Source: Engelhardtia mirabilis
GTDB taxonomy: Bacteria > Planctomycetota > UBA1135 > GCA-002686595
Direction of reading: 5' to 3'
DNA: 64,000 nucleotides
Assembly: GCF_007748095.1 (NCBI RefSeq)
Contig: NZ_CP036287.1
Location: 2,604,001 to 2,668,000, forward strand
The notes under the pieces: generated by a model
What the model was told of the DNA's origin: nothing
Database searches by the model: none
The model's input: the letters and a program-made list of their open reading frames with translations, nothing else
Position numbers and translations under genes: made by a program
Shown here: positions 52,873 through 61,293 of the stretch, piece after piece
How positions within the stretch are numbered: the first letter of the stretch is position 1
Layout of the letters: every line of letters begins with the position of its first letter

Positions 52873-54132
52873 TCATTGGACCCCGTTCAGCGGCTGCACC
52901 AGGGTCGAAGGGCCGCCCTCGGCGCCGATCCGAACGTAGGGCGGCGGAGGGTCGCCTCCCGCAGGGACCTGAGCCGCCAGGCGTGCGACGTCGGGCGCGC
53001 CGATGCGATCGAGTCGCTCGAACCACAGGCGGGCCGCTCTCCCAGCTGGTCGGGCCTCCCAGCCCGTCGGCAGTGGACCGGCGGGGAACTCTTCCAGCGC
53101 CAAGAGCACCGCCGTCGGCCGACCCTGCCCGTCGACCTGCATCAGCCGCGTGGGGCGCAGGATCCGGCCGCTACCCGCCAACTCGGCGGCAACCTCGCCG
53201 CGCAACCGCGCCTCGTCCTCGAGGGCGGCAGACCATTCGCGCCGCTCGCGCGCGAGGGGGATGGCGCGGACCACCAGCGCGGTGATCTCGCCCACCCGCA
53301 CTTCGCCACCGACCCCGTCGCCCGCGATCCGGTCCACCGGCAGGAAGTAGTCGTCCCGGAAGTTCACGTTGAGCGCGACCTCGGCGACGCGCTCGGTCCA
53401 CACCGCTTGGCCGGCCATCTCGAGGCGCAGCTCCGTGGGGTGTTCGCGGCCGTCGGTGGAAGCCCAAGCGCCCACGGTCAGGGTCGCGTTCACCGAGCCG
53501 TCGGCGCTTCGGACCGACATGCTGCGCGGCCAGCCGTCGTCGTCGAGGGTCGCGACGAGGGACCCGATCGGATCCCCCGCGGGCTCGAGGAACAGGTCAC
53601 AGCGCCGCAACGCGCCCTCGGCCACCCAGTCGAAACCCTGGGGCCACAGGAACAGGGCGCGTCGCAGCTCGAACATACCGAGGGTGCTGGCGCGCGACTC
53701 GCCCTCGAGCTCGACCGACTCCGAGTTCGCGTCAGCCTGGGCGAACAGGCGCGGACCCAGGTGGAACTCGTTGGATCGATCGGCCGGCCGTCCGCCGACC
53801 AACGCCAGCTCGAAGCGAGCACGGTCGGGGAACATCCAAGTGGCCGTGAGTCGATGGGGCCATTGGGGCGCGGAGTCGAAGGTCAGGTCCGAGACCACGC
53901 TCATTCCGCGCAGTCCGGCGATCGGTGCCAGGGACTGGGGGGCGAGGGGGTCGGCGCTCTGTGTCGCGACGGCCGGCGCCACCGCGTTCGGCGTGACTGT
54001 CGGTGCCGCGTGGGGATTGCCGCGCGGAGCCGCCGGCTGCGGCTCCTTGTTCCCGCAGGCCGAACCGGCAATGGCGAGGAATGACGCCGCTACCGACAGC
54101 GCTCCGCGACCGTGGGACCTTCGACCCCTCAT
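52873..54132 (-). CDS. Lipoprotein of unknown function
   Basis: A 419-residue protein with basic residues, a hydrophobic stretch (LSVAASFLAIAGSA) and a Cys at about 26 (SACGN) predicting lipidation, then a Pro/Ala/Thr linker. The rest (about 70-419) is beta-rich: LTATWMFPDRARFELALVGG, LLVxxL-like strands and TLTVGAWASTDGREHPTELRLEM recall outer-membrane lipoprotein carriers such as LolA/LolB or RseB-like folds, but the resemblance is weak. The ATG overlaps the stop of the aminotransferase gene (ATGA), an odd coupling of a lipoprotein to a cytosolic enzyme. I do not recognise a family. Confidence 0.75.
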   Translation of the reverse strand: MRGRRSHGRGALSVAASFLAIAGSACGNKEPQPAAPRGNPHAAPTVTPNAVAPAVATQSADPLAPQSLAPIAGLRGMSVVSDLTFDSAPQWPHRLTATWMFPDRARFELALVGGRPADRSNEFHLGPRLFAQADANSESVELEGESRASTLGMFELRRALFLWPQGFDWVAEGALRRCDLFLEPAGDPIGSLVATLDDDGWPRSMSVRSADGSVNATLTVGAWASTDGREHPTELRLEMAGQAVWTERVAEVALNVNFRDDYFLPVDRIAGDGVGGEVRVGEITALVVRAIPLARERREWSAALEDEARLRGEVAAELAGSGRILRPTRLMQVDGQGRPTAVLLALEEFPAGPLPTGWEARPAGRAARLWFERLDRIGAPDVARLAAQVPAGGDPPPPYVRIGAEGGPSTLVQPLNGVQ

Positions 54133-55289
54133 CCCAGACGCTCGCGCAGGATCGTCGCCGCGCTCTCGAGGGTTTCACTGCGCTTGGCGAAGCAGAAGCG
54201 GATCAGGTGCCGACCGTCGCGCGGGTCGGCGAAGAAGCTCGAGCCGGGCACCGTCGCCACGCCGCCGCCCCGCACGAGCTCCATCGCGAAGGCCACGTCG
54301 TCCAGCTCCGTGTGGCGGCGGATGTCGACCATCGCGTAGTAGGCACCGCCCGGCGCGAAGACTTCGAAGCCCACCTCCTCGAGCACGCTCACCAGCGCGT
54401 CCCGGCGCGCCGTGTAGTCGACCGCGAGCCGCGCAAAGTACTCGTCCCCGAAGCCCAGGGCGTCCGCGGCCGCCTCTTGCAGCGGCGCGGCGGCCCCCAC
54501 GGTCAGGAAGTCGTGCACCTTGCGGATCGGCGCCGTCAGCTCCGGCTGGGCCACGCACCAGCCGATGCGCCAACCGGTGGCGCTCCAGGTCTTGGAGAGG
54601 CCGCTGATCGTGACCGTGCGCTCGGCCATGCCCGGCAGGGTCGCGAGCGAGACGTGCTCGCGGCCGTCGTAGAGGATGTACTCGTAGATCTCGTCGGTGA
54701 TCGCCAGCACGTCGTGCTCGACGCACAGCCCCGCGATCAGCTCCAGCTCGGCACGGCTCAGGACCTTGCCGGTGGGGTTGTGGGGCGTGTTGACGATGAT
54801 CGCGCGGGTGCGCGGACCGAAGGCCGCCGCCAGCTCCGCGGGATCGAAGCTCCAGTCCGGCGCGCGCAGGGACACGAAGCGCGGCGCCGCCCCGGCCAGC
54901 ACGCAGTCGGGCCCGTAGTTCTCGTAGAAGGGCTCGAAGACGATCACCTCGTCACCCGGGTCGACGGTGGCGAGCAGCGCGGCGATCATGGCCTCGGTCG
55001 CGCCGCAGCAGACCGTGACGTCGGTCTCCGCGTCGGTCGGGATCCCGTTGTAGGCCGCCGTGCGCCGCGCGATCGCCTCCCGCAGGCGCGGCGCGCCCCA
55101 GGTTACCGCGTACTGGTTGATGTCGGCCTCGATCGCGCGGCTGGCCGCCGCCTTCATGGGCGCAGGCGCCGCGAAGTCCGGAAAGCCCTGGGCCAGGTTG
55201 ACCCCGCCCTCCGCGCGGCAGACCCGCGACATCTCGCGGATCACGGACTCGGTGAAGCGAGAGGCCTTCTGGGAGCTGAGCGGTCGCAC
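54129..55289 (-). CDS. PLP-dependent aminotransferase, class I
   Basis: A 386-residue fold-type I aminotransferase. The PLP lysine is K233 in SGLSKTWSATGWRIGW, the phosphate and ring contacts are N171 (NTPHNPTGK) and D199/Y202 (ITDEIYEYIL), and the C-terminal arginine is in HLIRFCFAK. The N-terminal VNLAQGFPDFAAP is typical of the YbdL/kynurenine aminotransferase/methionine-keto-acid group, which use hydrophobic or sulfur amino acids with 2-oxoglutarate. It acts in the cytosol. The GTG start at 55289 follows TAGCAT by 6 bases, predicting a leaderless message. The lipoprotein gene downstream is coupled to it. Confidence 0.94.
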   Translation of the reverse strand: MRPLSSQKASRFTESVIREMSRVCRAEGGVNLAQGFPDFAAPAPMKAAASRAIEADINQYAVTWGAPRLREAIARRTAAYNGIPTDAETDVTVCCGATEAMIAALLATVDPGDEVIVFEPFYENYGPDCVLAGAAPRFVSLRAPDWSFDPAELAAAFGPRTRAIIVNTPHNPTGKVLSRAELELIAGLCVEHDVLAITDEIYEYILYDGREHVSLATLPGMAERTVTISGLSKTWSATGWRIGWCVAQPELTAPIRKVHDFLTVGAAAPLQEAAADALGFGDEYFARLAVDYTARRDALVSVLEEVGFEVFAPGGAYYAMVDIRRHTELDDVAFAMELVRGGGVATVPGSSFFADPRDGRHLIRFCFAKRSETLESAATILRERLG

Positions 55290-55295
55290 GCCCCG

Positions 55296-55301
55296 ATGCT
55301 A
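55296..55301 (-). promoter_or_regulatory. TANNNT -10 element, 6 bases before the aminotransferase start
   Basis: On the minus strand TAGCAT is followed by 6 bases and then GTG at 55289. There is no Shine-Dalgarno sequence. Confidence 0.5.
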
Positions 55302-55347
55302 TCCGCCCCGGCGCCGGATGTGACGCGCGTCGGTCCGCGACGGGTCG

Positions 55348-56391
55348 CTACGGCAATCCGAACGCCCAGCGGCGCCAGTACTTCATGTCGCCGCCGTAGT
55401 CGTTTCGCGCGAGCTTGGCGGCTTCGCGGCGCAGGAACTCGCGGCGGGTGGTGGGGGCCTCGTCGAGGGCGGTGACCAGCTCGCGGGCGACCGGGCCCTC
55501 GAGCGAGATGTCGCCCACGGCCAGGGCCGAGAGGGCGTCGAGGGCCGACAAGAAGACCATGTCGACGGGATCGCTGAGCAGGCCGCCGAGGTCGTCCACG
55601 GCATCGCTGTCCACGATCACGCCCAGGGTGCGCGCGGCCTGGACCCGCACCGGGGCTTCGGAGTCGAGCAGCGCCCGGCGCAGAGCCGGCCCCACGTCGG
55701 CGTCGCGCCCGCCGGCCCGCGCCACGCGATAGATCGCGTAGGCGGCGTTGACCCGCACGTAGCCCTCGAACGCCGAGCGCAGCTCCTCGAGCAGCGGGTC
55801 GAGGGGGGTGTCGGCGTCGGCGCGGATGCCCAGTCCGAACAGGGCCTGGCCGACAACGTCGCGGTTGGAGTCGCCGAGGGCCGCCAGGAGCGGACCCAGC
55901 ACCTCCTCGTCCCGGGCGAAGCCCAGCCCGGCGGCGGCGATCCAGCGGTTGCGCAGGGGCCCGGACTCGAGTTCGAAGACCAGCTCGTCCGCGCGCACGG
56001 AGACGAAGCGTTGGATCTCGGCCTCCAGGCTCTCGCGGCGCCGGTCGTCCTTGGCCTTGCCGCTGGCCTTGAGGGTCATCCACAACTGGATCCGCACGTC
56101 GATCGCCGCCAGAAACTGCCCGATGGGCTGGTCGCTGGAGATGATCACCTCAGCGTTCGGAATCCGGCCCAGGTCGCTGTTGGCCAGGTCGCGTTCGTGC
56201 TCGCTGTACTGGTCGCCGGTGGAAGAGCAGCCGACCACGGCCGTCGCCAGGACCGTCGGCATCAGCAATCCTCGGCCCAACCTCGCGGCAAGGACTGCCA
56301 GCGGTCGAGCGGCGGAGTCGCGCGGACCGGCGTTGCCACTGCTGGTGGAGTCGGCGCGGGGGACGTCGGAGTGGTCGGAGGATCGCAGCAT
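55348..56391 (-). CDS. HEAT-repeat lipoprotein
   Basis: A 347-residue protein. A long N-terminus leads to a hydrophobic stretch and lipobox VVGC (Cys at about 55), so it is probably a lipoprotein; the true start may be nearer the signal, and no better start codon is visible. From about residue 140 the chain consists of HEAT-like helix pairs, for example NRWIAAAGLGFARDEEVLGPLL, NRDVVGQALFGLGIRADADT and APVRVQAARTLGVIVDSDA, as in PBS-lyase-like scaffolds. HEAT lipoproteins serve as protein-protein docking surfaces in the envelope. It is divergent from the leucine-dehydrogenase gene. No partner can be named. Confidence 0.83.
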   Translation of the reverse strand: MLRSSDHSDVPRADSTSSGNAGPRDSAARPLAVLAARLGRGLLMPTVLATAVVGCSSTGDQYSEHERDLANSDLGRIPNAEVIISSDQPIGQFLAAIDVRIQLWMTLKASGKAKDDRRRESLEAEIQRFVSVRADELVFELESGPLRNRWIAAAGLGFARDEEVLGPLLAALGDSNRDVVGQALFGLGIRADADTPLDPLLEELRSAFEGYVRVNAAYAIYRVARAGGRDADVGPALRRALLDSEAPVRVQAARTLGVIVDSDAVDDLGGLLSDPVDMVFLSALDALSALAVGDISLEGPVARELVTALDEAPTTRREFLRREAAKLARNDYGGDMKYWRRWAFGLP

Positions 56392-56490
56392 CGGCGGAAG
56401 GGGGCGGAGAGGGCGGCGGGCAGATTGGCCCTGGGACGACGCTCGAGCGCGGATCTTCCCAACCGGCGCCGCTGGGGAGCCAGGGTCGCG

Positions 56491-56500
56491 AGGCTATGCT
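56491..56500. promoter_or_regulatory. Divergent -10 pair sharing TA (HEAT lipoprotein / leucine dehydrogenase)
   Basis: AGGCTATGCT holds TATGCT on the plus strand (56495-56500) and TAGCCT on the minus strand (56496-56491), sharing TA. The plus hexamer ends 13 bases before the ATG at 56514. The minus gene would have a leader of about 90 bases. Confidence 0.5.
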
Positions 56501-56513
56501 CGCGGGCTGCCCC

Positions 56514-57662
56514 ATGTCCATCCGACTGCTAGATGCCATGGCCCGCGAGGACTTCGAAGAGGTCGTCGCGGTCCAGGACCGGCGCTCCGGCCTGCGGGCC
56601 GTGGTGGCCCTGCACGACACCTCCGCGGGCCCGGCCTTCGGCGGCATCCGGCGTTGGAACTACGCCAGCGAGGCCTCGGCCGCCTTGGACTGCCTGCGCC
56701 TGGCGCGCGCCATGACCTGGAAGTGCGTCCTGGCCGGGCTGCCCGCCGGCGGCGCCAAGACGGTGGTGCTCGACCACGGCGGCCTGGACCCCGAGTCGGC
56801 CTACCGCCACCTGGGGCGGGTGATCGAGCGCATGGGCGGCCGCTACTACACCGGTCCGGACGTGAACACCGGCGAGCGCGAGCTGGCCTGGCTGGCCGCC
56901 GAGACCCGCTACGCCACCGACCCGGGCCCCGAGGGGCCCCAGGAGCTGGCCGAGTCCACCGCCGCCGGGGTCTTCGCCGGCATCGCCGCCGGCCTGCGGC
57001 ACTTGGACGGCGAGGAGGACTGGTCCCGACGCTCCGTCGTGATCCAGGGCCTGGGGTCGGTCGGTCTGCGCCTGGCCCGGCGCCTGGTCGAGCAGGGCGC
57101 CAGGGTCGTCGGCGCCGACATCGACGAGCGCACCGCCCAGGTCGCGGTCACCGAGCTGGGCATCGAGACCGTGGCCCCCGGCGACGAGCTGGACGTGCCC
57201 TGCGACGTCTTCAGTCCCAACGCCCTCGGCGGCCTCGTACACGACCTGACTTTGGTGCGTCTGCGGGCGCGGGTGGTCTGCGGCGGGGCGAACAACGTGC
57301 TCGCCAGCGCGGCCCACGGCGATCGCCTGCACGCTCGGGGGATCCTGTTCGTGCCCGATTTCATGGTCAACGCCGGCGCACTGATCCGCGGCGCCCTGTT
57401 CCACCTCGAGGGGCGGCGGGAGCCGGTGGTCGAGATCCAGGCCCGCGTCGACGCGGTGGCCACCGAGCTCCTGGCCCTGGCGCGCGAACTCGGGCGTCCG
57501 CCCTCGCGGGTAGCCGTGGCCGAAGCCAGCCGTCGCCTGGCCGCACGGCGTAATCGGCTGCGCGGCTGCGACGACGCGGCGGCCCTCTCGGACAAGGGGC
57601 GGGTCAGCGGGAACCACACCACGAGCCCCGCCGACACCGATCGGAAAGACTCGGACGCGTAG
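56514..57662 (+). CDS. Leucine dehydrogenase-like Glu/Leu/Phe/Val dehydrogenase
   Basis: A 382-residue amino-acid dehydrogenase. The N-terminal domain has FGGIRRW, MTWK (Lys70) and GGAK (Lys82); the two lysines correspond to substrate-binding and catalytic lysines of leucine dehydrogenase. The NAD domain has VIQGLGSVGLRLARRLVE followed by VVGADID, whose Asp suggests NAD rather than NADP. The segment CGGANNVLAS and FVPDFMVNAGALIRG complete the family pattern. It reversibly deaminates branched-chain amino acids to keto acids in the cytosol. A 25-residue tail rich in Ser/Thr/Asp follows the fold. ATG at 56514 is preferred to the ATG at 56496. It is first in a probable three-gene run. Confidence 0.92.
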   Translation: MSIRLLDAMAREDFEEVVAVQDRRSGLRAVVALHDTSAGPAFGGIRRWNYASEASAALDCLRLARAMTWKCVLAGLPAGGAKTVVLDHGGLDPESAYRHLGRVIERMGGRYYTGPDVNTGERELAWLAAETRYATDPGPEGPQELAESTAAGVFAGIAAGLRHLDGEEDWSRRSVVIQGLGSVGLRLARRLVEQGARVVGADIDERTAQVAVTELGIETVAPGDELDVPCDVFSPNALGGLVHDLTLVRLRARVVCGGANNVLASAAHGDRLHARGILFVPDFMVNAGALIRGALFHLEGRREPVVEIQARVDAVATELLALARELGRPPSRVAVAEASRRLAARRNRLRGCDDAAALSDKGRVSGNHTTSPADTDRKDSDA

Positions 57663-57679
57663 CTCGAAGGTCGAAACAG

Positions 57680-58723
57680 ATGAAGATGCAACGCACCACT
57701 GCCAGCGCCGTGCAATCCCTGAACCCGCTCGAGGCGGCGCTGCTGTTCGGCGCTCTGCTGTTCGGGGTCCCGGCCAGCGCTCTCGGCGACGACCAAGCCA
57801 CCGCCGACGGCTTCGTCATTGATCGCGGGGCGGAGTCTGCGCCGCTGTCGATCCCCCGCAACGAAGTACTGCACTACGACGTGCGGGTCGAGACCGCCTT
57901 GATCAACATCAACGCGGGCACGGTCGAGCTGTCGTCGGGTGTCGAGCTCAAGCGCCCGTCGCTGCTCGGCAATCGCAGCGCGGGCGGGGCCGAGGTGGGT
58001 TGGGTCAAGGCCCACGCCTACGGCGACTACTCCCTGTACGTGATGGACGCGACGATCCATACGCGCTTCCAGCACGACGCGTGGCCGCGCATGATCCACA
58101 GCTACCGTCACGAGGGGACGGAGAAGCGCCGGCGCGAGATCCTGACCGGGGTCAAGGGTGACGCCTGGATGGCCAGCTACCGCTCGGACACCAAGACCGG
58201 CGCGCCCCAGGGCACGCGCATCTGGCGTCCGGCGGACGAGTTCTCGGTGCCGGCCGATGCGGTCGACACCTTGGGTGCCGTGTACCTGGTGCGCCATGCC
58301 TTGGCCCGCGGCGAGCGCAACCTGATCTTCCACATGCTCGACAACCAGCGCATCTGGAACGTCGAGGCGCGCTTCGGTGAGCTCGAGGTCGTCGAGACCG
58401 GCGCCGGTCGCTTCGAGGCCCGGCGTGTGGACCTGATCACCCACGAGGTCGCGAAGGAAGACATGGGCCTGCCGCCTATCTCGGAGGCCGATCGTGAGGC
58501 GGCGTCCACCGACGACGAGGAATCCAGCGGCTCCGGCAAGTTCGAAGGGCCCTTCGGCCTGCGCGGCGAGATCGTCCTGTGGATGGAGAATCGGACCGGC
58601 ATTCCGCTCGTGATCCACGGCTCGATGCCGATGCTGTTGGGCGAGATCGAGGTTGACATTCGACTCTCCAGCACCGAAGGGGCACCGGCGCAGTTCGTGC
58701 CCCTCGCGAGTGACGAGGACTGA
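57680..58723 (+). CDS. DUF3108 family exported protein
   Basis: A 347-residue protein with an N-terminal hydrophobic signal (about 18-36, LLFGALLFGVPASALG). The mature part begins LSIPRNEVLHYDVRVETALININAGT, the usual start of DUF3108, a periplasmic beta-barrel-like fold related to lipid-carrier and outer-membrane assembly proteins. The middle WxxxAHAYGDYSLYVMDATIHTRFQ segment and PADAVDTLGAVYLVRHALAR match that family. GAAGG lies about 9 bases before the ATG. It starts 18 bases after the dehydrogenase stop, and its last 14 bases overlap the helicase gene. Its role is unknown. Confidence 0.83.
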   Translation: MKMQRTTASAVQSLNPLEAALLFGALLFGVPASALGDDQATADGFVIDRGAESAPLSIPRNEVLHYDVRVETALININAGTVELSSGVELKRPSLLGNRSAGGAEVGWVKAHAYGDYSLYVMDATIHTRFQHDAWPRMIHSYRHEGTEKRRREILTGVKGDAWMASYRSDTKTGAPQGTRIWRPADEFSVPADAVDTLGAVYLVRHALARGERNLIFHMLDNQRIWNVEARFGELEVVETGAGRFEARRVDLITHEVAKEDMGLPPISEADREAASTDDEESSGSGKFEGPFGLRGEIVLWMENRTGIPLVIHGSMPMLLGEIEVDIRLSSTEGAPAQFVPLASDED

Positions 58724-61253
58724 GCCGCTCCCGGTCGACGCGGTCCTGGCCGAGCTGGTCGAGGTGCTGCGTGGCGGGCGCGCGGCCGTGCTGCGCGCCC
58801 CGACCGGTTCCGGCAAGACCACGCGGGTTCCGCCGGCCCTGCTCGACGCGGGGCTCGGTCCGGTGTGGTTGGTGGTGCCGCGGCGCATCGCTGCTCGCGC
58901 CGCGGCCCGGCGCATCGCGGACGAGCGCGGCGGGCGCGTGGGTGAGGAGGTCGGCTACGAGGTGCGCTTCGACCGCCAGGTCGGTCCGCGCACGCGATTG
59001 ATCGCCATGACCGACGGGGTCCTGCTCCGCAAGCTGCGCGAGGATCCGTTCCTCGAGGGCGTCGGCGCGGTGGTCTTCGACGAGTTCCACGAACGGCGCC
59101 TGGCGACCGATCTGGGGCTGGCCCTGGCCCGGCGTGTGCGCGCGGAGGTGCGGCCGGAGCTGGCCCTGGTGGTGACCTCGGCGACCCTCGATCCCGTGCC
59201 CCTGCGCGAGTTCCTGCGCGGCGCCGACGGCCATCCGGCGGCCCTGGTCGAGAGCGAGGGGCGCAGCTTCGAGGTGCGCGTCAGCCATCGCCCGGTGCGT
59301 CCCGACGAGTGGCTCGAGGAGCGCGTGTTCGGGGCGCTGGAACAGGTCGGCCCCGCGCCGGACGGCGGCGCGACCCTCGTGTTCCTGCCCGGTCGCGGCG
59401 AGATCGCCGCCTGCGCGCGGCGCCTCGAGGGCACGCCGATCGGGCGCGCGCACACCGTGCTCGAGCTGCACGGCGACCTCGCGGCCGGTGCCCAGGACGC
59501 CGTGTTCGAGCGCAGCGAGCGGCCCAAGCTGATCCTGGCCACGAACGTGGCCGAGAGCTCGATCACGATCCCCGACGTGCGCCGCGTGGTCGACACCGGC
59601 CTGTCGCGCACCATGCGGCACGATGCGGGCGTGGGCGTCGATCGCCTGGAGCTGGGCCGCATCTCCCGCGCGAGTGCCGAGCAGCGCGCGGGCCGCGCCG
59701 GGCGCACGGGCCCCGGCGAGGCCCTGCGCCTGTGGAGTCCCGCCGAGGAGCGCTCGATGGCCGAGTTCGAGGCGCCCGAAGTCGCGCGCTTGGACCTGTC
59801 GGCGACGGTGTTGCAGCTGATCGAACAGGGCGAGCAGGACCCCGCCGCCTTCGGCTGGTTCGAGGCGCCCGCGCCCCTGGCCCTCGAGCGCGCCCTCGAG
59901 CTGCTGGCGCGCCTGGGCGCGACCCGAGCGGGCGGCCTGACCGACCTGGGACGCGCCCTCGCGAGCCTGCCCCTGGCCCCGCGTTTGGGCGCACTCTTGA
60001 TCGAGGCCGACCGCCGCGGCCTGCGCCGCCACGGCGCGGTGGCGGTGGCCCTGCTCGCCGAGCGCGATCCCTTCCGGCGCCTGGGCCGCGAGGAGCGCGG
60101 CCGCGTGCGCGACGCGGTCGACTCCGACCTGCTCGAGGACGTGCGCGCGCTCGAGGGGACGACGCGGCCCGATCGCCACCTCGATCGCGGCGGGGCGCGG
60201 CAGGTGCTGCGCGCCGCGGCGCAGCTCGAGCGCCTGCGTTGGCCGAAGGTCGGCGGCAAGCTGTCGCGAGGCGACGACCCCGACGAGGGCTTCCTGCGCG
60301 CCGTGGCCGCCGCCTACCCCGATCGCCTGGCCCGCCGTCGCCGCGCGGGCGAGCCCCGCGCGCTGATGGCCGGCGGCATCGGCGTGGAGCTCGGCGCCGA
60401 GAGCCGCGTGACCGACTCGCCCTTCTTCGTGTGCGTCGAGCTCTTGCAGACCCGCGCCGGGCCCGGGCGCGAGCCCCTGGTCGCTCGCGCCAGCGCCTTC
60501 GACCCCGAGTGGCTCGACGAGGACCGCATCGAGCGCCGCGTGAGCGTGGCCTACGACCCCGCCCGCGACCGGGTGGTGGCCACCGTCGAGCGGGTCTTCG
60601 GCGACTTCGTGCTCGGCGCCGACGAGCGGCCGGTGGAGGACATCGCGGCCCTCGAAGCGGCGCTGGTCACCGCCGCCGCCCTCGACGTGCCGCGCGCCCT
60701 GGACCTGGCCGACGAGGAACTGACGAGCTTCGCCGCGCGGGTCGCCTGCCTGGCCCTGTGGCGACCGGAGCTGGAGCTGCCGCTGATCGACGAGGACTTC
60801 TGGCGGGGGCTCTTGCCGGACCTCGTGCCTGGCCGCCGCAGCTTCGCCGACCTGCGCCGCTCGCCGCGCCTGGCCCTGGCGAGCGCGCGCCTCACCGGCC
60901 AACAACTCGCCGCCCTCGATCGCGACGCCCCTGAACGCATCGCCGTGCCCAGCGGCAGCCGCCTGAAGGTCAACTACGAGCCCGGCCGTGCGCCCCAACT
61001 CGCCGCGCGCATCCAGGAGCTATTCGGCCTGCGCGCGACCCCGCGCGTGGGCGGCGGGCGCGTGCCCGTGGTCATGCAGTTGCTCGCGCCCAACGGACGG
61101 CCCCAACAGGTCACCGACGACCTGGAGTCCTTCTGGGCCAAGACCTACTTCGACGTGCGCCGCGAGCTGAAGCGCCGCTATCCGAAGCATTCCTGGCCCG
61201 AGGATCCACTCAACGCCGAGGCCGAACGCAGACCGGGCCGACGCCGCAAGTGA
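58710..61253 (+). CDS. hrpB: ATP-dependent helicase HrpB
   Basis: An 847-residue DEAH-type helicase, close to the 810-825 of E. coli HrpB. Motif I is RAPTGSGKTTRVPPALL, motif II VVFDEFHERR (a DEFH variant normal in HrpB), motif III TSATLD, motif V ILATNVAESSITIPDV and motif VI ISRASAEQRAGRAGRTGPG. The C-terminal half contains the HrpB-specific region ending with VPVVMQLLAPNGRPQQVTDD and FWAKTYFDVRRELKRRYPKHSWPEDP. It is thought to act on RNA; its role is not settled. The GTG at 58710 leaves a normal N-terminus and overlaps the DUF3108 gene by 14 bases. Confidence 0.96.
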   Translation: MTRTEPLPVDAVLAELVEVLRGGRAAVLRAPTGSGKTTRVPPALLDAGLGPVWLVVPRRIAARAAARRIADERGGRVGEEVGYEVRFDRQVGPRTRLIAMTDGVLLRKLREDPFLEGVGAVVFDEFHERRLATDLGLALARRVRAEVRPELALVVTSATLDPVPLREFLRGADGHPAALVESEGRSFEVRVSHRPVRPDEWLEERVFGALEQVGPAPDGGATLVFLPGRGEIAACARRLEGTPIGRAHTVLELHGDLAAGAQDAVFERSERPKLILATNVAESSITIPDVRRVVDTGLSRTMRHDAGVGVDRLELGRISRASAEQRAGRAGRTGPGEALRLWSPAEERSMAEFEAPEVARLDLSATVLQLIEQGEQDPAAFGWFEAPAPLALERALELLARLGATRAGGLTDLGRALASLPLAPRLGALLIEADRRGLRRHGAVAVALLAERDPFRRLGREERGRVRDAVDSDLLEDVRALEGTTRPDRHLDRGGARQVLRAAAQLERLRWPKVGGKLSRGDDPDEGFLRAVAAAYPDRLARRRRAGEPRALMAGGIGVELGAESRVTDSPFFVCVELLQTRAGPGREPLVARASAFDPEWLDEDRIERRVSVAYDPARDRVVATVERVFGDFVLGADERPVEDIAALEAALVTAAALDVPRALDLADEELTSFAARVACLALWRPELELPLIDEDFWRGLLPDLVPGRRSFADLRRSPRLALASARLTGQQLAALDRDAPERIAVPSGSRLKVNYEPGRAPQLAARIQELFGLRATPRVGGGRVPVVMQLLAPNGRPQQVTDDLESFWAKTYFDVRRELKRRYPKHSWPEDPLNAEAERRPGRRRK

Positions 61254-61293
61254 CGGCGCCTGCCCGGGACTGCCTCGGCGGACCGAGCGCGCG

